A DNA stretch of 64,000 bases from Deinococcus taeanensis (GCF_020229735.1 NZ_CP083455.1:771001-835000), one strand, 5' to 3'. Shown: positions 13,540 to 23,990, counted from the stretch's first letter. Notes: a model not told the origin generated them from the sequence alone. A program made the numbers and translations.

Positions 13540-14979
<1,440 letters not shown>

Positions 14980-15015
14980 ACCTGAACGCAACCCGGCGCG
15001 CGCAGCCGCGCACGC

Positions 15016-15021
15016 TACGCT
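15016..15021 (+). promoter_or_regulatory. -10 box of leaderless promoter
   Basis: TACGCT, then 6 bases, then ATG 15028. Confidence 0.6.
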
Positions 15022-15027
15022 GCCGCC

Positions 15028-15795
15028 ATGTGGCCATTCGGGAAGAGCACCGCAGAACGAGTCAAGGACGCCTTCAACGAGCAGCCCCGGCTGAAGGACC
15101 TTGGGCTTCAGGTTCAGGAGCGTGGGGGGGCCGTCACTGTCACGGGCATGGTTCCCAACCAACGTTATCTGCCCCTTGTTCGGGTGGTGGCTGAAGGCAT
15201 CAACGGGGTGAAATCCGTCGATGTCAGCGGTGTGACCTTTGAGCAGGCTGCCCAGCCAGTCACGCCTGTGGCGCCGTCTGCACCGGCCACAGTGCCCTCG
15301 GCGGATGCGGCGTCGCTGCCTGAGATTGAGCCGACCTCGCAGCCCCAGGACGTTGTTCCTGCCGGGGAGATGGACGTGGAGATCGAGGATTCGAGCCGGG
15401 TGGCGAAGGCGGTGCTGCAGGCCCTGCGAGGGAATGGTGAGCTGGCCGATGACCCGATTGACGTGCTGCAGAGCGGCAGGACCGTGATCCTGCGGGGCGT
15501 GGTGGACAGTGATCACGAGCAGCGTCTCGCAGAGAAGCTGGCGCGGGCGGTGCCTGGCGTGGCCGGTGTGGATGTCAGTGGGCTGCGCGTGGCGGCGGGC
15601 GTGAAGGAACTCGCGCGGGAGAAGGACCAGGACAGCGGGGAGACGGTGTACACCGTGAAGGCCGGGGATACGCTGTCGGCCATCGCGCAGCGGTACTACG
15701 GGGACGCCGCGGAGTACCGGAAGATTGCTCACCACAACAACATCAGCGATCCGGACCTGATCCAGGTCGGGCAGAAGCTGCGCATTCCAGGCTGA
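15028..15795 (+). CDS. BON and LysM domain protein (Kbp/YgaU-like)
   Basis: The 255-residue protein starts MWPFGKS, without a signal peptide. It has two BON-like modules (about 10-70 and 128-195, each with the alternating G.V.VDVSG pattern) separated by a Pro/Ala-rich linker, and a C-terminal LysM domain ([20 protein letters not shown] to the end). E. coli Kbp (YgaU), a cytoplasmic K+-binding protein, has one BON and one LysM, so this is an expanded relative. Whether it senses potassium is inference. Confidence 0.82.
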   Translation: MWPFGKSTAERVKDAFNEQPRLKDLGLQVQERGGAVTVTGMVPNQRYLPLVRVVAEGINGVKSVDVSGVTFEQAAQPVTPVAPSAPATVPSADAASLPEIEPTSQPQDVVPAGEMDVEIEDSSRVAKAVLQALRGNGELADDPIDVLQSGRTVILRGVVDSDHEQRLAEKLARAVPGVAGVDVSGLRVAAGVKELAREKDQDSGETVYTVKAGDTLSAIAQRYYGDAAEYRKIAHHNNISDPDLIQVGQKLRIPG

Positions 15796-15856
15796 GACAC
15801 TTGTGGCGTGAGGCCACTGCGCCTTTCGAGGGACGCTGAATCGGGTGAATCCTGGC

Positions 15857-15862
15857 TAGGCT
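15857..15862 (+). promoter_or_regulatory. -10 box of leaderless kinase operon promoter
   Basis: TAGGCT, then 7 bases, then ATG 15870. Confidence 0.55.
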
Positions 15863-15869
15863 GCGCGGC

Positions 15870-17612
15870 ATGATGAAGGTGATGGACCCGTCACCGATCC
15901 GCGCGCCTCAGTCTGCCCGGGGTGGGCTGCTGGGTGACCTGCTGGACCTGAGCACGTACCGCGCCGCGCTGTACGTGCTGCTGTCCGTGCCGCTGGGAGG
16001 CACGGTCGCGGGCCTGCTGACGGCCGCGGTGGTGGGGGGCCTGCTGAGTCTGCCCGTCCTGGTGGGGGCCCTGCTGCTGATCGGGGCCCTGTGGCTCGTG
16101 GGGGCGCTGGGGAACCTGCAACGGGTTCTGGCGGGCATTCTGGGGCTGCGGTTCGCACGGCCGGCCGCGCCGGCGCCGCAGGCGCTGTTGCTGTGGCTGG
16201 GTGCCACCCTGGCGGACCCGGTGACGTACCGGACGCTGCTGTTTCACGTGATTCAGTTGCCGCTGGGACTGCTGTGCTGGGTGGTGCTGGGCGCGCTGCT
16301 GGCTGTGGAGGTCCTGGGACTGGGTGCGCCGTTCTGGGCGATGAACAGCGCCGTGCCGATCGTGTGGAGTGAATGGACCCTGCGGCCCGGCCCGCTGGCG
16401 GTGGCCGGACTGATGCTGGCTGGGGCAGGCGCGGTGCTGGTGAGCGCCGGGGTGCTGAACCTGATGGGCCGCATGTGGACGCGGCTGGGCGTGGCGCTGC
16501 TGTCGCTGGATGCGGGGGAGGTTGCGCGGCGCGAGGTCATTGCGCTGCGCCGGGCGGCGGGGCGCGTGGCGCTGGGTGATGACCTGCCGGCCACGCTGAC
16601 GGACCTGGTGGCCCAGGCGCGGCAGGCGAGCAGCGCGCAGGCTGTGGCGCTGGTGGGGCCGGACGGTACTTTGCGCGCCCAGAGCCCGGGTCCAGGGGAC
16701 GGCAGAGAGGACCTGACCGGGGCGCTGCCGCGCCTGCCGGCGGCGGGGGAGGCGAGCGTGGCTGTCCTGCCAGGCGGGGCCGTGCTGGCGGCGCTGCGGG
16801 TGACCCTGCCCGCGTCGGCGGGTGTGGATGGGGGGACGCTGCGCGCGAGGTACGCGCCCGGCGTGCGGCCGTCCGGGGAGGAACTGGCGTTCCTGCTGTC
16901 GATTGCTGATCACGCGGGGACCGCCCTGCATGCGGCGCAGCTGATCGAGCGGGCGGGGGCGCGCGCCGGCGAGCTGGAACGCGCCCGGCTGGCGCGGGAA
17001 CTGCATGACAGTGTGGCGCAGGCGCTGTACGGCATCACGCTGGGCGCCAAGACGGCCCGCGCGACGCTGGAGCGCGATCCGGAACGCACCCGGCAGAGCC
17101 TGGAGTACACGATTCGTCTGGCGGAAGGGGGCGTGTCGGAGATGAAGGCGCTGCTGTTCAGCCTGCGGCCTGACGCGCTGGAGGAGGGGGGGCTGGTGGC
17201 GGCCCTGACGCAGCATGCGCACGCGTTGGAGGCCCGGCACGGCCTGAACGTGCAGGCGGACCTGCCGGCCGAACCGGCGCTGACGCCGGACGCGCAGGCG
17301 GCCGCGTACCGGGTGGCGCAGGAGGCGCTGCACAACGTCGTGAAGCACGCGCGCGCCCGGACGGTCTGGTTGCGCGTGGCGCAGCACGGGCCGGTCGTGA
17401 CGCTGGAAGTGCGTGACGATGGGCGCGGCTTTGACCCGGACGCCCAGGGGCGAGGCACGCTGGGGCAGCGCAGTATGCGGGAACGCGCGGCCGGCGCAGG
17501 TGGCACGTTGACGGTCCGCAGCGCGCCCGGTGGGGGCACGCAGGTGGTCCTGACCCTGCCGCGCCTGAACCCGGCAGAGACCGGCGCGCCTCTGGACCGG
17601 AGCGGCGCATGA
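15870..17612 (+). CDS. sensor histidine kinase (NarL/LiaS class)
   Basis: The 580-residue protein has several hydrophobic helices in its first 200 residues (about 32-85 and 110-195). A helical/GAF-like linker follows, then a HisKA_3 dimerisation domain with phosphoacceptor His379 in ARELHDSVAQAL, and a HATPase domain (N-box HNVVKHARA, G1 DDGRGFD, G2 GTLGQRSMRERA). This is the class that signals to NarL/LiaR-type regulators. Its TGA overlaps the next gene start by 4 bases, and the cognate regulator is the third gene of the operon. The stimulus is unknown; envelope stress is likely by analogy with LiaFSR. Confidence 0.88.
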   Translation: MMKVMDPSPIRAPQSARGGLLGDLLDLSTYRAALYVLLSVPLGGTVAGLLTAAVVGGLLSLPVLVGALLLIGALWLVGALGNLQRVLAGILGLRFARPAAPAPQALLLWLGATLADPVTYRTLLFHVIQLPLGLLCWVVLGALLAVEVLGLGAPFWAMNSAVPIVWSEWTLRPGPLAVAGLMLAGAGAVLVSAGVLNLMGRMWTRLGVALLSLDAGEVARREVIALRRAAGRVALGDDLPATLTDLVAQARQASSAQAVALVGPDGTLRAQSPGPGDGREDLTGALPRLPAAGEASVAVLPGGAVLAALRVTLPASAGVDGGTLRARYAPGVRPSGEELAFLLSIADHAGTALHAAQLIERAGARAGELERARLARELHDSVAQALYGITLGAKTARATLERDPERTRQSLEYTIRLAEGGVSEMKALLFSLRPDALEEGGLVAALTQHAHALEARHGLNVQADLPAEPALTPDAQAAAYRVAQEALHNVVKHARARTVWLRVAQHGPVVTLEVRDDGRGFDPDAQGRGTLGQRSMRERAAGAGGTLTVRSAPGGGTQVVLTLPRLNPAETGAPLDRSGA

Positions 17613-18634
17613 CCAGCCTTCCGCCGTCCCGGCCGCTGGCGCCCACCCTGCAGCGCATGGCGCTGGGCCTGGGCTTGTCGGCGCTGGGCGCCACGCTGTT
17701 CTGGCAGGGTGCCCCCCGCAGTCTCACGCCTGGGATGAGCGTGCAGGACACGCCGCTGAGTGTTCCGTTGGACGGTCCGCTGCCGCTGGACCTGGCCAGC
17801 AGCGCCGCCCTGACGCTGGAGGGGGACCGGGTGGATGTCACGGTGGCGCCACTGGAGCCCGGCAGCGCGCAGGTGGTGCGCGGGCGCGCCCACCACCGCG
17901 CCCGCAACGCCATTCAGGCGGACGTGGCGCGCGACGGCCGCCGCGTGACCGCCCGCGTGGCCCTGTCGGTGCAGCCCATCAACGCCGGTGTGATCCTGAA
18001 CGGTCCTGAAGGCGTGCAGCACACGCTGGACTTGGCGCTGACCCGCCGGATTCCCCTGGCGCTGACGGCGAGCACCACCAGCGGCATGCAGATCCTGGAC
18101 CTGACGCCCCTGCGGGTGCAGAACCTGACGCTGCGCAGCGTGAGCGGCGACCTGGCCCTGACCCTGCCGCAGCGGGAGACCGGGCCGGTGAGCGTCACGA
18201 CCGGAAGCGGGCAGGTGAGTGTGACCGGGCCGGCCGGGAGCGTCCCGGCGGCGCTGCGCGTCAATACCCGCAGTGGCAGTCAGGCCCTGCATCTCGCCGG
18301 CGCCCGCACCCGGGACCTGAGTGTCGGCAGTGACAGCGGGGACGTGCGCCTGACGCTGCCGGGCGTGTCCGGGCGCGCGAGCGTCACAACCGGGAGTGGG
18401 AATGTCACGGTGACGGCCCTGCCCGGCACGCGCGGTAACCTCGACATCCGCACGCAGAGCGGTCAGGTGACGCTGCGTATTCCCCCGACCCTCAGCGCCC
18501 GCATCCGCTTCACGGACCGCGCGACCCTCACCCTGCCGCGCGGCGCCCGGCCCGATCCCAGCCCGGCACTCGACGTGTTCGTGGACGCGCCGCGCAGCAG
18601 TTTCACCCTGCCTGACCTGGAGGACACCCCATGA
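17609..18634 (+). CDS. DUF4097 (beta-helix/adhesin-like) protein between kinase and regulator
   Basis: The 341-residue protein has one N-terminal membrane helix (about residues 15-33) and an outer region of repeated short strands. The motif SGDLALTLP / GSGQVSVTG / SGDVRLTLP / GSGNVTVTA recurs about every 20-40 residues, typical of DUF4097 right-handed beta-helix (toast-rack) proteins such as LiaF/LiaX relatives. It shares ATGA with the kinase stop and with the regulator start, so the three proteins should be made in fixed ratio. I infer that it is the accessory sensor or output arm of this system. Confidence 0.8.
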   Translation: MTSLPPSRPLAPTLQRMALGLGLSALGATLFWQGAPRSLTPGMSVQDTPLSVPLDGPLPLDLASSAALTLEGDRVDVTVAPLEPGSAQVVRGRAHHRARNAIQADVARDGRRVTARVALSVQPINAGVILNGPEGVQHTLDLALTRRIPLALTASTTSGMQILDLTPLRVQNLTLRSVSGDLALTLPQRETGPVSVTTGSGQVSVTGPAGSVPAALRVNTRSGSQALHLAGARTRDLSVGSDSGDVRLTLPGVSGRASVTTGSGNVTVTALPGTRGNLDIRTQSGQVTLRIPPTLSARIRFTDRATLTLPRGARPDPSPALDVFVDAPRSSFTLPDLEDTP

Positions 18635-19293
18635 CCCATCCTGATCTCCGTTCCGTTCGCGTGCTGCTTGTCGATGATCACGCCGTGGTCCGCCAGGGCC
18701 TTCGCCTCTTTCTGGGCCTGGACCCGCTGATCGACGTGATCGGCGAGGCCGCCAACGGCGAGGAGGCCCTGCACGCCGCGCAGACCCTGCGCCCGGAGGT
18801 GATCATCATGGACCTGATGATGCCAGTAATGGACGGCATCACCGCCACCCGCACCCTCAAGCGGCAGCACCCGGACATGGAGGTGATTGCCCTGACCAGC
18901 ACCCTGGAGGAACACAAAGTGAACGGCGCCATTGAGGCCGGCGCCATCTCGTACATGCTCAAGGACGCCAGCAGCGACACCCTGGCGGACGCCATTCATG
19001 CCGCGGCCCGGGGGGAAGTGCGCCTGCACCCGGAAGCAGCCCGGCGTCTGGTGCGGGACTTCCGGGGCGGTGAGATGCGCGAGAGCCTCACGCCGAAGGA
19101 AACCATTGTCCTGCAACTGCTGGCGCACGGGTACAGCAACAAGGACATCGCGGCGGATCAGGGCGTCAGCGAAGCCACGGTGAAGACGCACGTGTCGCGC
19201 CTGCTCAGCAAACTTGGCCTGGACAGCCGCACCCAGGCGGCGCTGTACGCCCTGAAACACGGCATTGCCACGCTGGACGGCGTGGACGTCTAG
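18631..19293 (+). CDS. NarL/LiaR-type response regulator
   Basis: The 220-residue protein has a receiver domain (VLLVDDH at 11-17, phosphoacceptor Asp61 in IIMDLMMP, switch residue Thr in ALTST, conserved Lys in LKDAS) and a C-terminal LuxR helix-turn-helix (LTPKETIVLQLLAHGYSNKD, then SEATVKTHVSRLLSKLG). It overlaps the DUF4097 gene by 4 bases and ends a three-gene operon. It should bind DNA when phosphorylated by the kinase. A terminator hairpin follows 28 bases after the stop. Confidence 0.92.
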   Translation: MTHPDLRSVRVLLVDDHAVVRQGLRLFLGLDPLIDVIGEAANGEEALHAAQTLRPEVIIMDLMMPVMDGITATRTLKRQHPDMEVIALTSTLEEHKVNGAIEAGAISYMLKDASSDTLADAIHAAARGEVRLHPEAARRLVRDFRGGEMRESLTPKETIVLQLLAHGYSNKDIAADQGVSEATVKTHVSRLLSKLGLDSRTQAALYALKHGIATLDGVDV

Positions 19294-19320
19294 GCGAGGC
19301 CGGACCGTGAAACGAGGAGT

Positions 19321-19343
19321 GGAGAGGCAGTGAATGCCTCTCC
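19321..19343 (+). terminator. terminator of the kinase operon
   Basis: GGAGAGGCA and TGCCTCTCC form a perfect 9-bp stem with a GTGAA loop, followed by CTCTCGTTGG. It lies between the regulator and the oppositely oriented hemQ. Confidence 0.65.
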
Positions 19344-19365
19344 CTCTCGTTGGTCCGGTGGGGAG

Positions 19366-20202
19366 TCAGCCCAGGTCGTTCAGGGTGTCCGCCAGGTCCT
19401 TTTTCACGCAGGTGAACATAGGCGTGTCCTGCAGCGTGTAGTTGCTGGCCTCGGTGTAGCGCAGGCGGTGCACGAGGTCCACGAATTCCTGCGGATGGTC
19501 ACTGTCGAAACTCACGACGAATTCCTGGTCGTCGATGCCGTAGGAGTAACTTGTGTTGATGCGCACGCCCTTGAATGGCCCTGACGCGTAGATGTGCTCG
19601 TCCATCATGCCCTGGCGGGACTGCGGGGTCAGGTCGTACCACGCCCGGGTCTTCACGAACGGGTAGATGAACAGAAACTGCCCCTGGCCCGGCAGAATCT
19701 CCAGGCCGTGCCCGCTGCCCTCCACGCGGTTGACGTACTGGCTGCGTTTGTTCATGGATACGAAGTTGTACGGCTGCGTGAGGTAGCCCATCAGGCGCGT
19801 GCGGTTCAGCCGGGCCTGCGCCTCCTGAAAGTCCCGCACGTCGAACGCAATGCGCCACAGCATGAAGTCCACGTCGGCGCGGACGCCCACCAGCGAGTAC
19901 GGCCGCTGGATCAGGCCCTTTTCTGCCGGGGCGTCCTCCGTCCAGCCGGTCGCGGCGGCCAGGAACTCGGCTTTCAGTTCGTCGCGTTCGGCCTGGGGCA
20001 GGCGCCGGAAAGCGGGGTCCAATTTAAAGAACGCGTAGTTCAGGAACTGCCGGTTGGCGCGGTCCGGTTCCCGCTGCGTGACCTGCCCGCTCGGGTCAAG
20101 GTCCACCATCATTTTGGGGCGTCCACCGGCGGCGCCGGGGCGGCCGGCCGGGGCACCTTCGGGCTGCTGCGCGCCGGGGGCGGCCTGTTCGTGCTCGCTC
20201 AC
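19366..20202 (-). CDS. hemQ: coproheme decarboxylase (chlorite dismutase family)
   Basis: The 278-residue protein is HemQ, which decarboxylates coproheme III to heme b in the coproporphyrin-dependent pathway of Gram-positive and related bacteria. The core is complete: catalytic Tyr180 in [14 protein letters not shown], proximal heme ligand His203 in MMDEHIYA, and the diagnostic [16 protein letters not shown] 30-residue Pro/Gly/Ala-rich N-terminal extension is likely disordered. The ATG at 20202 overlaps the stop of the aldo/keto reductase by 4 bases, so the two form an operon. Confidence 0.9.
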   Translation of the reverse strand: MSEHEQAAPGAQQPEGAPAGRPGAAGGRPKMMVDLDPSGQVTQREPDRANRQFLNYAFFKLDPAFRRLPQAERDELKAEFLAAATGWTEDAPAEKGLIQRPYSLVGVRADVDFMLWRIAFDVRDFQEAQARLNRTRLMGYLTQPYNFVSMNKRSQYVNRVEGSGHGLEILPGQGQFLFIYPFVKTRAWYDLTPQSRQGMMDEHIYASGPFKGVRINTSYSYGIDDQEFVVSFDSDHPQEFVDLVHRLRYTEASNYTLQDTPMFTCVKKDLADTLNDLG

Positions 20203-21227
20203 TGCGCCACCTCCTGACCGCGCAGGTCGTGCGTGAACCCGAAGTTCACGCGGTACATGGCCTGGATCTGCTCGTACTCCTCGCCGGTCAGGGGCGCGGC
20301 GCTGAAGGTTGCGGTGTACTCGCGCAGGCCCTCTTCGGAGTAGATGTTCGGCAGGATGCTGGCCATGGCGGGCGAGCGCAGCGTGAACTGAAGGGCCAGC
20401 TGTCCGATGGTCCGGTCCTGGCCGTCCACCACCGCTTCCCGCAGCTGCTCGACCTTCTTCAGGCCGTCTTCCATCCAGGCCTTCCGGCGGGCGTTGGTCG
20501 TCAGGCGCCAGTTGCGGTGATCACCGGGCTCGAACTCGGTGTCCATGCTCATGTAGCCTTCCAGCAGCCCCGACGCGTGCGGTACGCGCGCCATGACGCC
20601 CACGCCGACCTCCTCAGCGACGGGCAGGATCTGCTCTCCAAGGGCCTGTTCGAGCAGGTTGTAGATGATCTGCGTGGGGGCGCGGCGCTCGCGCACACTG
20701 GCGATCCCCTCCTCAATCTGCCGCTCGTGCTGCGCGGGCCCGAGCGCGGTGCCGTACGCCAGGATCAGCCCCTCGGTTCTGGCGCGGTCCAGTTCGGCCC
20801 ACAGGTCGTCACGGAGGATGGCGTCCATGCGGGGATTGTGCAGCTGGTAGTAGTCGATGCGGTCGGTTCCCAGGCGCCTGAGGCTGCCTTCGAGCGCCCG
20901 GCGCAGGTGCGCCGGGGACCAGTCGTGGGGCCGTTCCTGCTGTCCGGGCCGGTCGGGGTGGTTGTAGATGTCGTACCCGAACTTCGTGCCGATCACGATC
21001 TGGTCGCGCACGTCACCCAGCGCCTCGCGCTGCAGCTCCTCAGCGCGCCCTGAAGCGTAGGTGTCGGCGTTGTCGAAGAACGTCACGCCCAGGTCGAAAG
21101 CCTGACGCAGCAGCCGTTTGCCCATCTGCTCGTCCTTCACGCCCCACCAGGTGGTGCCGACCGTCCACACCCCGAACCCCAGTGCGCTGACGGTCAGGTC
21201 GGTGCCCAGCAACTTGCGGTATTCCAT
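20199..21227 (-). CDS. aldo/keto reductase
   Basis: The product (342 residues from ATG 21227) is an NADPH-dependent TIM-barrel oxidoreductase. The catalytic tetrad is present: Asp52 and Tyr57 in [10 protein letters not shown], Lys82 in IGTKFG, His130 in [11 protein letters not shown] 21227 is preferred, with AAGAG 8 bases upstream; a GTG at 21236 in frame is possible. It is upstream of and coupled to hemQ, which suggests a link to heme or redox metabolism, but the substrate cannot be inferred. Confidence 0.85.
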   Translation of the reverse strand: MEYRKLLGTDLTVSALGFGVWTVGTTWWGVKDEQMGKRLLRQAFDLGVTFFDNADTYASGRAEELQREALGDVRDQIVIGTKFGYDIYNHPDRPGQQERPHDWSPAHLRRALEGSLRRLGTDRIDYYQLHNPRMDAILRDDLWAELDRARTEGLILAYGTALGPAQHERQIEEGIASVRERRAPTQIIYNLLEQALGEQILPVAEEVGVGVMARVPHASGLLEGYMSMDTEFEPGDHRNWRLTTNARRKAWMEDGLKKVEQLREAVVDGQDRTIGQLALQFTLRSPAMASILPNIYSEEGLREYTATFSAAPLTGEEYEQIQAMYRVNFGFTHDLRGQEVAQ

Positions 21228-21278
21228 GTTTGTCACTCTTCCACCCGGCCGCGGGGATGGATGACCCCGAACGACCGG

Positions 21279-21875
21279 TCAGACAGGACCGCGCTGACGG
21301 GCCGGCGTGGGAAACACCAGCCGGAAGGCCGGCACGTCCAGTGTCACCCGGGGCCGCCGCTCCAGCAGCCCCGGGTGGAACCGATCGCCGGAAATTACGC
21401 TCAGCCGGGCCTGCCGCACGCTCCCACCGGCCGAGACGGGTGTCAGCAGCCAGTCCTCCCCGCCGTGCAGGGCCGGTTGCGCCAGCGTCCGCCAGGCGAG
21501 GGGCACAACCGCCGTCGTGACCGGCAGGCGCGGCCCGCCCCCACGCACCGCCAGGTGCGCCACAAGCTGGCCGGCCTGGGTAACCCTCACCTGCTCCTTT
21601 CCGGGGGCGCCCTGCCACTCGAAGTGCGCCTTCGTCTTCGGAATGCCCCAGTTCCGCCGGCCCCACGTGACACTCTCCTGCGTACTCACCACGATGTCCG
21701 TCACGCGGGGCCGCACCCCGGCCGGACTGGGTGGCCTCAGGGCCACCCACAGCAGCTCATCGTACGGCCCGACCGGCGAGTACGCGTACCTCACCAGCAT
21801 CAGCGCGCCCGGCTGGGCGCCGCCATACACGGCCACCAGCGCGCGACCACCCAGCACCCACGGCGGAGGAGACAT
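21279..21875 (-). CDS. acetoacetate decarboxylase-like beta-barrel protein
   Basis: The product is 198 residues from ATG 21875. The segment WGRRNWGIPKTKAHFEW with the preceding YDELLWVAL resembles the acetoacetate decarboxylase-like superfamily, whose catalytic Lys sits in a similar barrel; I cannot confirm that Lys here. ATG 21875 is chosen because TACGCT lies 7 bases upstream on the minus strand. A longer frame to 21914 would run through the promoter. The gene is divergent from the VOC gene, with abutting -10 boxes. Function unknown. Confidence 0.62.
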   Translation of the reverse strand: MSPPPWVLGGRALVAVYGGAQPGALMLVRYAYSPVGPYDELLWVALRPPSPAGVRPRVTDIVVSTQESVTWGRRNWGIPKTKAHFEWQGAPGKEQVRVTQAGQLVAHLAVRGGGPRLPVTTAVVPLAWRTLAQPALHGGEDWLLTPVSAGGSVRQARLSVISGDRFHPGLLERRPRVTLDVPAFRLVFPTPARQRGPV

Positions 21876-21882
21876 GCCCGGC

Positions 21883-21894
21883 AGCGTATACCCT
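21883..21894. promoter_or_regulatory. back-to-back divergent -10 boxes
   Basis: On the minus strand TACGCT (21888-21883) is 7 bases before ATG 21875. On the plus strand TACCCT (21889-21894) is 8 bases before ATG 21903. The hexamers abut without a gap, so two polymerases cannot open both at once. Confidence 0.6.
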
Positions 21895-21902
21895 GAAGCG
21901 GC

Positions 21903-22259
21903 ATGCTGAAACACGTTTCATTCCTCACACGGAACCTGAACGCGACCCTGGCGTTCTACACGCGGCTCGGCGGCACGGTCGAGAAGCAGGTCGTGACGTC
22001 CGAAGGGTACGGGCGCGCCGTCCTGCGCTTCGGTGAGGGCGCCGTGCAGTTCTTCGAGGTGCCTGGCGAGACGCCCGCCCCGCACGCCCACTGGGCGGAG
22101 CACATTGCGCTGCACGTGCGCGGCCTGCGCGACCTGCTCCCCACGCTGCGGAACGCTGGCGTGGCCGTGACCCGGGACCTGCAATCCAGCCCCGGCGGCC
22201 GCGACATGGCGTTCGTGCTTGACCCGGACGGCCGGCAGGTGGAACTGCTGGAAGCCTGA
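21903..22259 (+). CDS. glyoxalase/bleomycin-resistance (VOC) family protein
   Basis: The 118-residue protein has the two beta-alpha-beta-beta-beta modules of the vicinal oxygen chelate fold: HVSFLTRNLNATLAFYTRLG, then HWAEHIALHV and the ending GRDMAFVLDPDGRQVELLEA. Metal-ligand candidates are His4 in the first strand, His in HIALHV and Glu115 near the end. Such proteins include glyoxalases, dioxygenases and antibiotic-binding proteins, so the reaction is open. Confidence 0.82.
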   Translation: MLKHVSFLTRNLNATLAFYTRLGGTVEKQVVTSEGYGRAVLRFGEGAVQFFEVPGETPAPHAHWAEHIALHVRGLRDLLPTLRNAGVAVTRDLQSSPGGRDMAFVLDPDGRQVELLEA

Positions 22260-22291
22260 GGGCGCGGGCCCCCCGGCCCGTCGAATTCCCG

Positions 22292-22297
22292 TACGCT
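22292..22297 (+). promoter_or_regulatory. -10 box of leaderless promoter
   Basis: TACGCT, then 6 bases, then ATG 22304. Confidence 0.6.
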
Positions 22298-22303
22298 GAA
22301 CGT

Positions 22304-22876
22304 ATGACCCCGACCCTCGTGATCGTACCCGGCCTGGGCGACAGCGGCCCGGACCACTGGCAGACCCTCTGGGAACACAAGTTCAGTGCGGCCCACGTCC
22401 GCCAGGATGACCCGGATCACCCCACCCCGCAGACCTGGTCCGGGCGCCTTCAGGACGTCATCGACGCCACCCCCGGCGACCTGATCCTGGTGGGGCATTC
22501 GTGCGGCGTGCTGAACATTGTGCACTGGGCCCATCTGACCGGCGGGCACCCCCGGGTGAAAGGTGCCCTGCTCGTGGCGCCCACGGACGCCGAACAGGCC
22601 GACATGCCGGTTCTGTACCCCGCCGTCTGTGCGATGGCCCCAGTACCCCTGACGCCCCTGCCGTTCCCGGCGCTCGTCGTGGCCAGCGAGGACGATCCCT
22701 TCGCAGGGTTCGAGCGGGCGCAGGCGTTCGCGGCAGCCTGGGAGGCCGAGTTCATCTCTGCCGGTCCGGCCGGGCACATCAATGCCGCGAGCGGGCACGG
22801 CGACTGGCCGGAAGGTGAGGTGCTGCTCAGCGAGGTGCTGCACGCCTGGACCCCGCCGGACATCGTGCGTTTCTGA
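22304..22876 (+). CDS. RBBP9/YdeN family alpha/beta hydrolase
   Basis: The 190-residue protein has the short alpha/beta-hydrolase fold of the RBBP9/YdeN serine hydrolases. It starts LVIVPGLGDSGPDHWQTLWE; the nucleophile is Ser66 in VGHSCG; a late Asp (SEDDPFAG) and His (GHINAASGHGDW) complete the triad. The natural substrate is not known for this family. It has a clear leaderless promoter and a convergent trxA downstream. Confidence 0.85.
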   Translation: MTPTLVIVPGLGDSGPDHWQTLWEHKFSAAHVRQDDPDHPTPQTWSGRLQDVIDATPGDLILVGHSCGVLNIVHWAHLTGGHPRVKGALLVAPTDAEQADMPVLYPAVCAMAPVPLTPLPFPALVVASEDDPFAGFERAQAFAAAWEAEFISAGPAGHINAASGHGDWPEGEVLLSEVLHAWTPPDIVRF

Positions 22877-23009
22877 CCCAGGGCTGCCAGAGGCCCGGGG
22901 CAGGCGTGCCCGGGGTCCGGCGACAGGCGCGACGGACACACCGCGGTGAGGGCTTGTGGTGCGCGGATTGCTGAACCGGGCGAAGCTGCACCCCGCAAGG
23001 CCACACGAC

Positions 23010-23040
23010 GTCGCGCCCCGGGGCACACCCGGGGCGCGAC
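23010..23040. terminator. perfect 13-bp hairpin between convergent genes
   Basis: GTCGCGCCCCGGG pairs perfectly with CCCGGGGCGCGAC across a 5-base loop. It lies between the hydrolase and trxA 3' ends and can act in both directions; no T tract. Confidence 0.65.
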
Positions 23041-23052
23041 TCAGGGCCGGGT

Positions 23053-23406
23053 TCAGACGCTGGCGGTCTCAGCAGCGTTCTGCTGGTCCACGGCGCTGTG
23101 CTTGTCGAGCAGGGCCTCGAAAGCGCGCTTCGGCTGAGCACCCACGACCCCCTCTACCGGCTGACCGTCCTTGAACAGGATCAGGGTGGGGATGCTCATC
23201 ACGCGGTACTGACCCTGCGTAACGGGGTTCTCGTCAACGTTGAGTTTGCCGATCTTCACGCGGCCCTCGTACTGCCCGGCGAGTTCCTCGATGACCGGCG
23301 CGATGATGCGGCACGGGCCGCACCAGGGGGCCCAGAAGTCCACCAGGGTCAGTCCACTGGCGATTTCTTCCTTAAAGTTGCTGTCTGTCAGTTCCAGAGG
23401 CTTCAT
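23053..23406 (-). CDS. trxA: thioredoxin
   Basis: This 117-residue thioredoxin reduces protein disulfides. The active site WCGPC is at residues 28-32 in the typical [11 protein letters not shown] context, with the conserved cis-Pro in MSIPTLILF and the late Gly in [11 protein letters not shown] short polar C-terminal tail is added. On the minus strand TATAGT lies exactly 6 bases before the ATG at 23406, so the mRNA is expected to be leaderless. No reductase gene is nearby. Confidence 0.95.
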   Translation of the reverse strand: MKPLELTDSNFKEEIASGLTLVDFWAPWCGPCRIIAPVIEELAGQYEGRVKIGKLNVDENPVTQGQYRVMSIPTLILFKDGQPVEGVVGAQPKRAFEALLDKHSAVDQQNAAETASV

Positions 23407-23412
23407 GATCCG

Positions 23413-23418
23413 ACTATA
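23413..23418 (-). promoter_or_regulatory. -10 box of leaderless trxA promoter
   Basis: TATAGT on the minus strand, 6 bases before ATG 23406. Confidence 0.65.
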
Positions 23419-23523
23419 CGCCCGGGGGACACCCTGGGGATATGCCGCGTATGGGCGTCACCTCACCGGTTATTTAACCGTCGTGAGCTGCCTTTCAATT
23501 CCGGTTTCCCCGCCCGCCCGCAG

Positions 23524-23529
23524 TAGGGT
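23524..23529 (+). promoter_or_regulatory. -10 box of leaderless DUF309 gene
   Basis: TAGGGT, then 7 bases, then GTG 23537. The AAGGAG between them is too close to the GTG (1 base) to be a normal ribosome site. Confidence 0.5.
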
Positions 23530-23536
23530 AAGGAGC

Positions 23537-23887
23537 GTGAATGTAACGGCTAGCCCGGACTTCCAGCGTGGCGCCGCCCTGTTCGCCCAGGGGCAGTGGT
23601 GGGAAGCCCACGAGGCCTGGGAGGGGCTCTGGCTCACGGCGCGCGGCGACACACGCCACTTCCTGCAGGCGCTGATTCTCCTCGCGGCCGCGCTGCACAA
23701 ACGCTGGCACCACGGGAGCCTCACGCACCGCAATTACGTCAAGGCCCAGCGGTACCTGAACGGCCTGCCACCCTCGTACGCCGGCGTGGACCTCGCGCGC
23801 CTGCGCGCCGACGTGTGGGCGGCGCTTCATGACACTGAGCTGCGGCCCGCCCTGCACGCTGCTCCGCCGCCGCGCCTGCCCACCTGA
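23537..23887 (+). CDS. DUF309 family helical protein
   Basis: The 116-residue protein carries the DUF309 pattern near its start: [20 protein letters not shown], with paired acidic and His residues, then [19 protein letters not shown]. The conserved H..WE and LHK residues suggest a metal or polar site in a helical bundle. The function of the family is unknown. The GTG start at 23537 agrees with the leaderless -10; the open frame continues upstream without homology. Confidence 0.8.
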   Translation: MNVTASPDFQRGAALFAQGQWWEAHEAWEGLWLTARGDTRHFLQALILLAAALHKRWHHGSLTHRNYVKAQRYLNGLPPSYAGVDLARLRADVWAALHDTELRPALHAAPPPRLPT

Positions 23888-23903
23888 GCGCAGCGGCATC
23901 CGG

Positions 23904-23909
23904 TATCCT
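23904..23909 (+). promoter_or_regulatory. -10-like box upstream of the NYN gene
   Basis: TATCCT would start transcription near 23916, giving a leader of about 75 bases that ends in a good ribosome site before ATG 23991. Confidence 0.4.
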
Positions 23910-23990
23910 GCGCATGAAGGGTCCGCGCGGCCCGCGGAGCGTCCGCCGCTTCATCCCGCGAGCCGCGCGGACCTTCAGGAGACCTCAACG

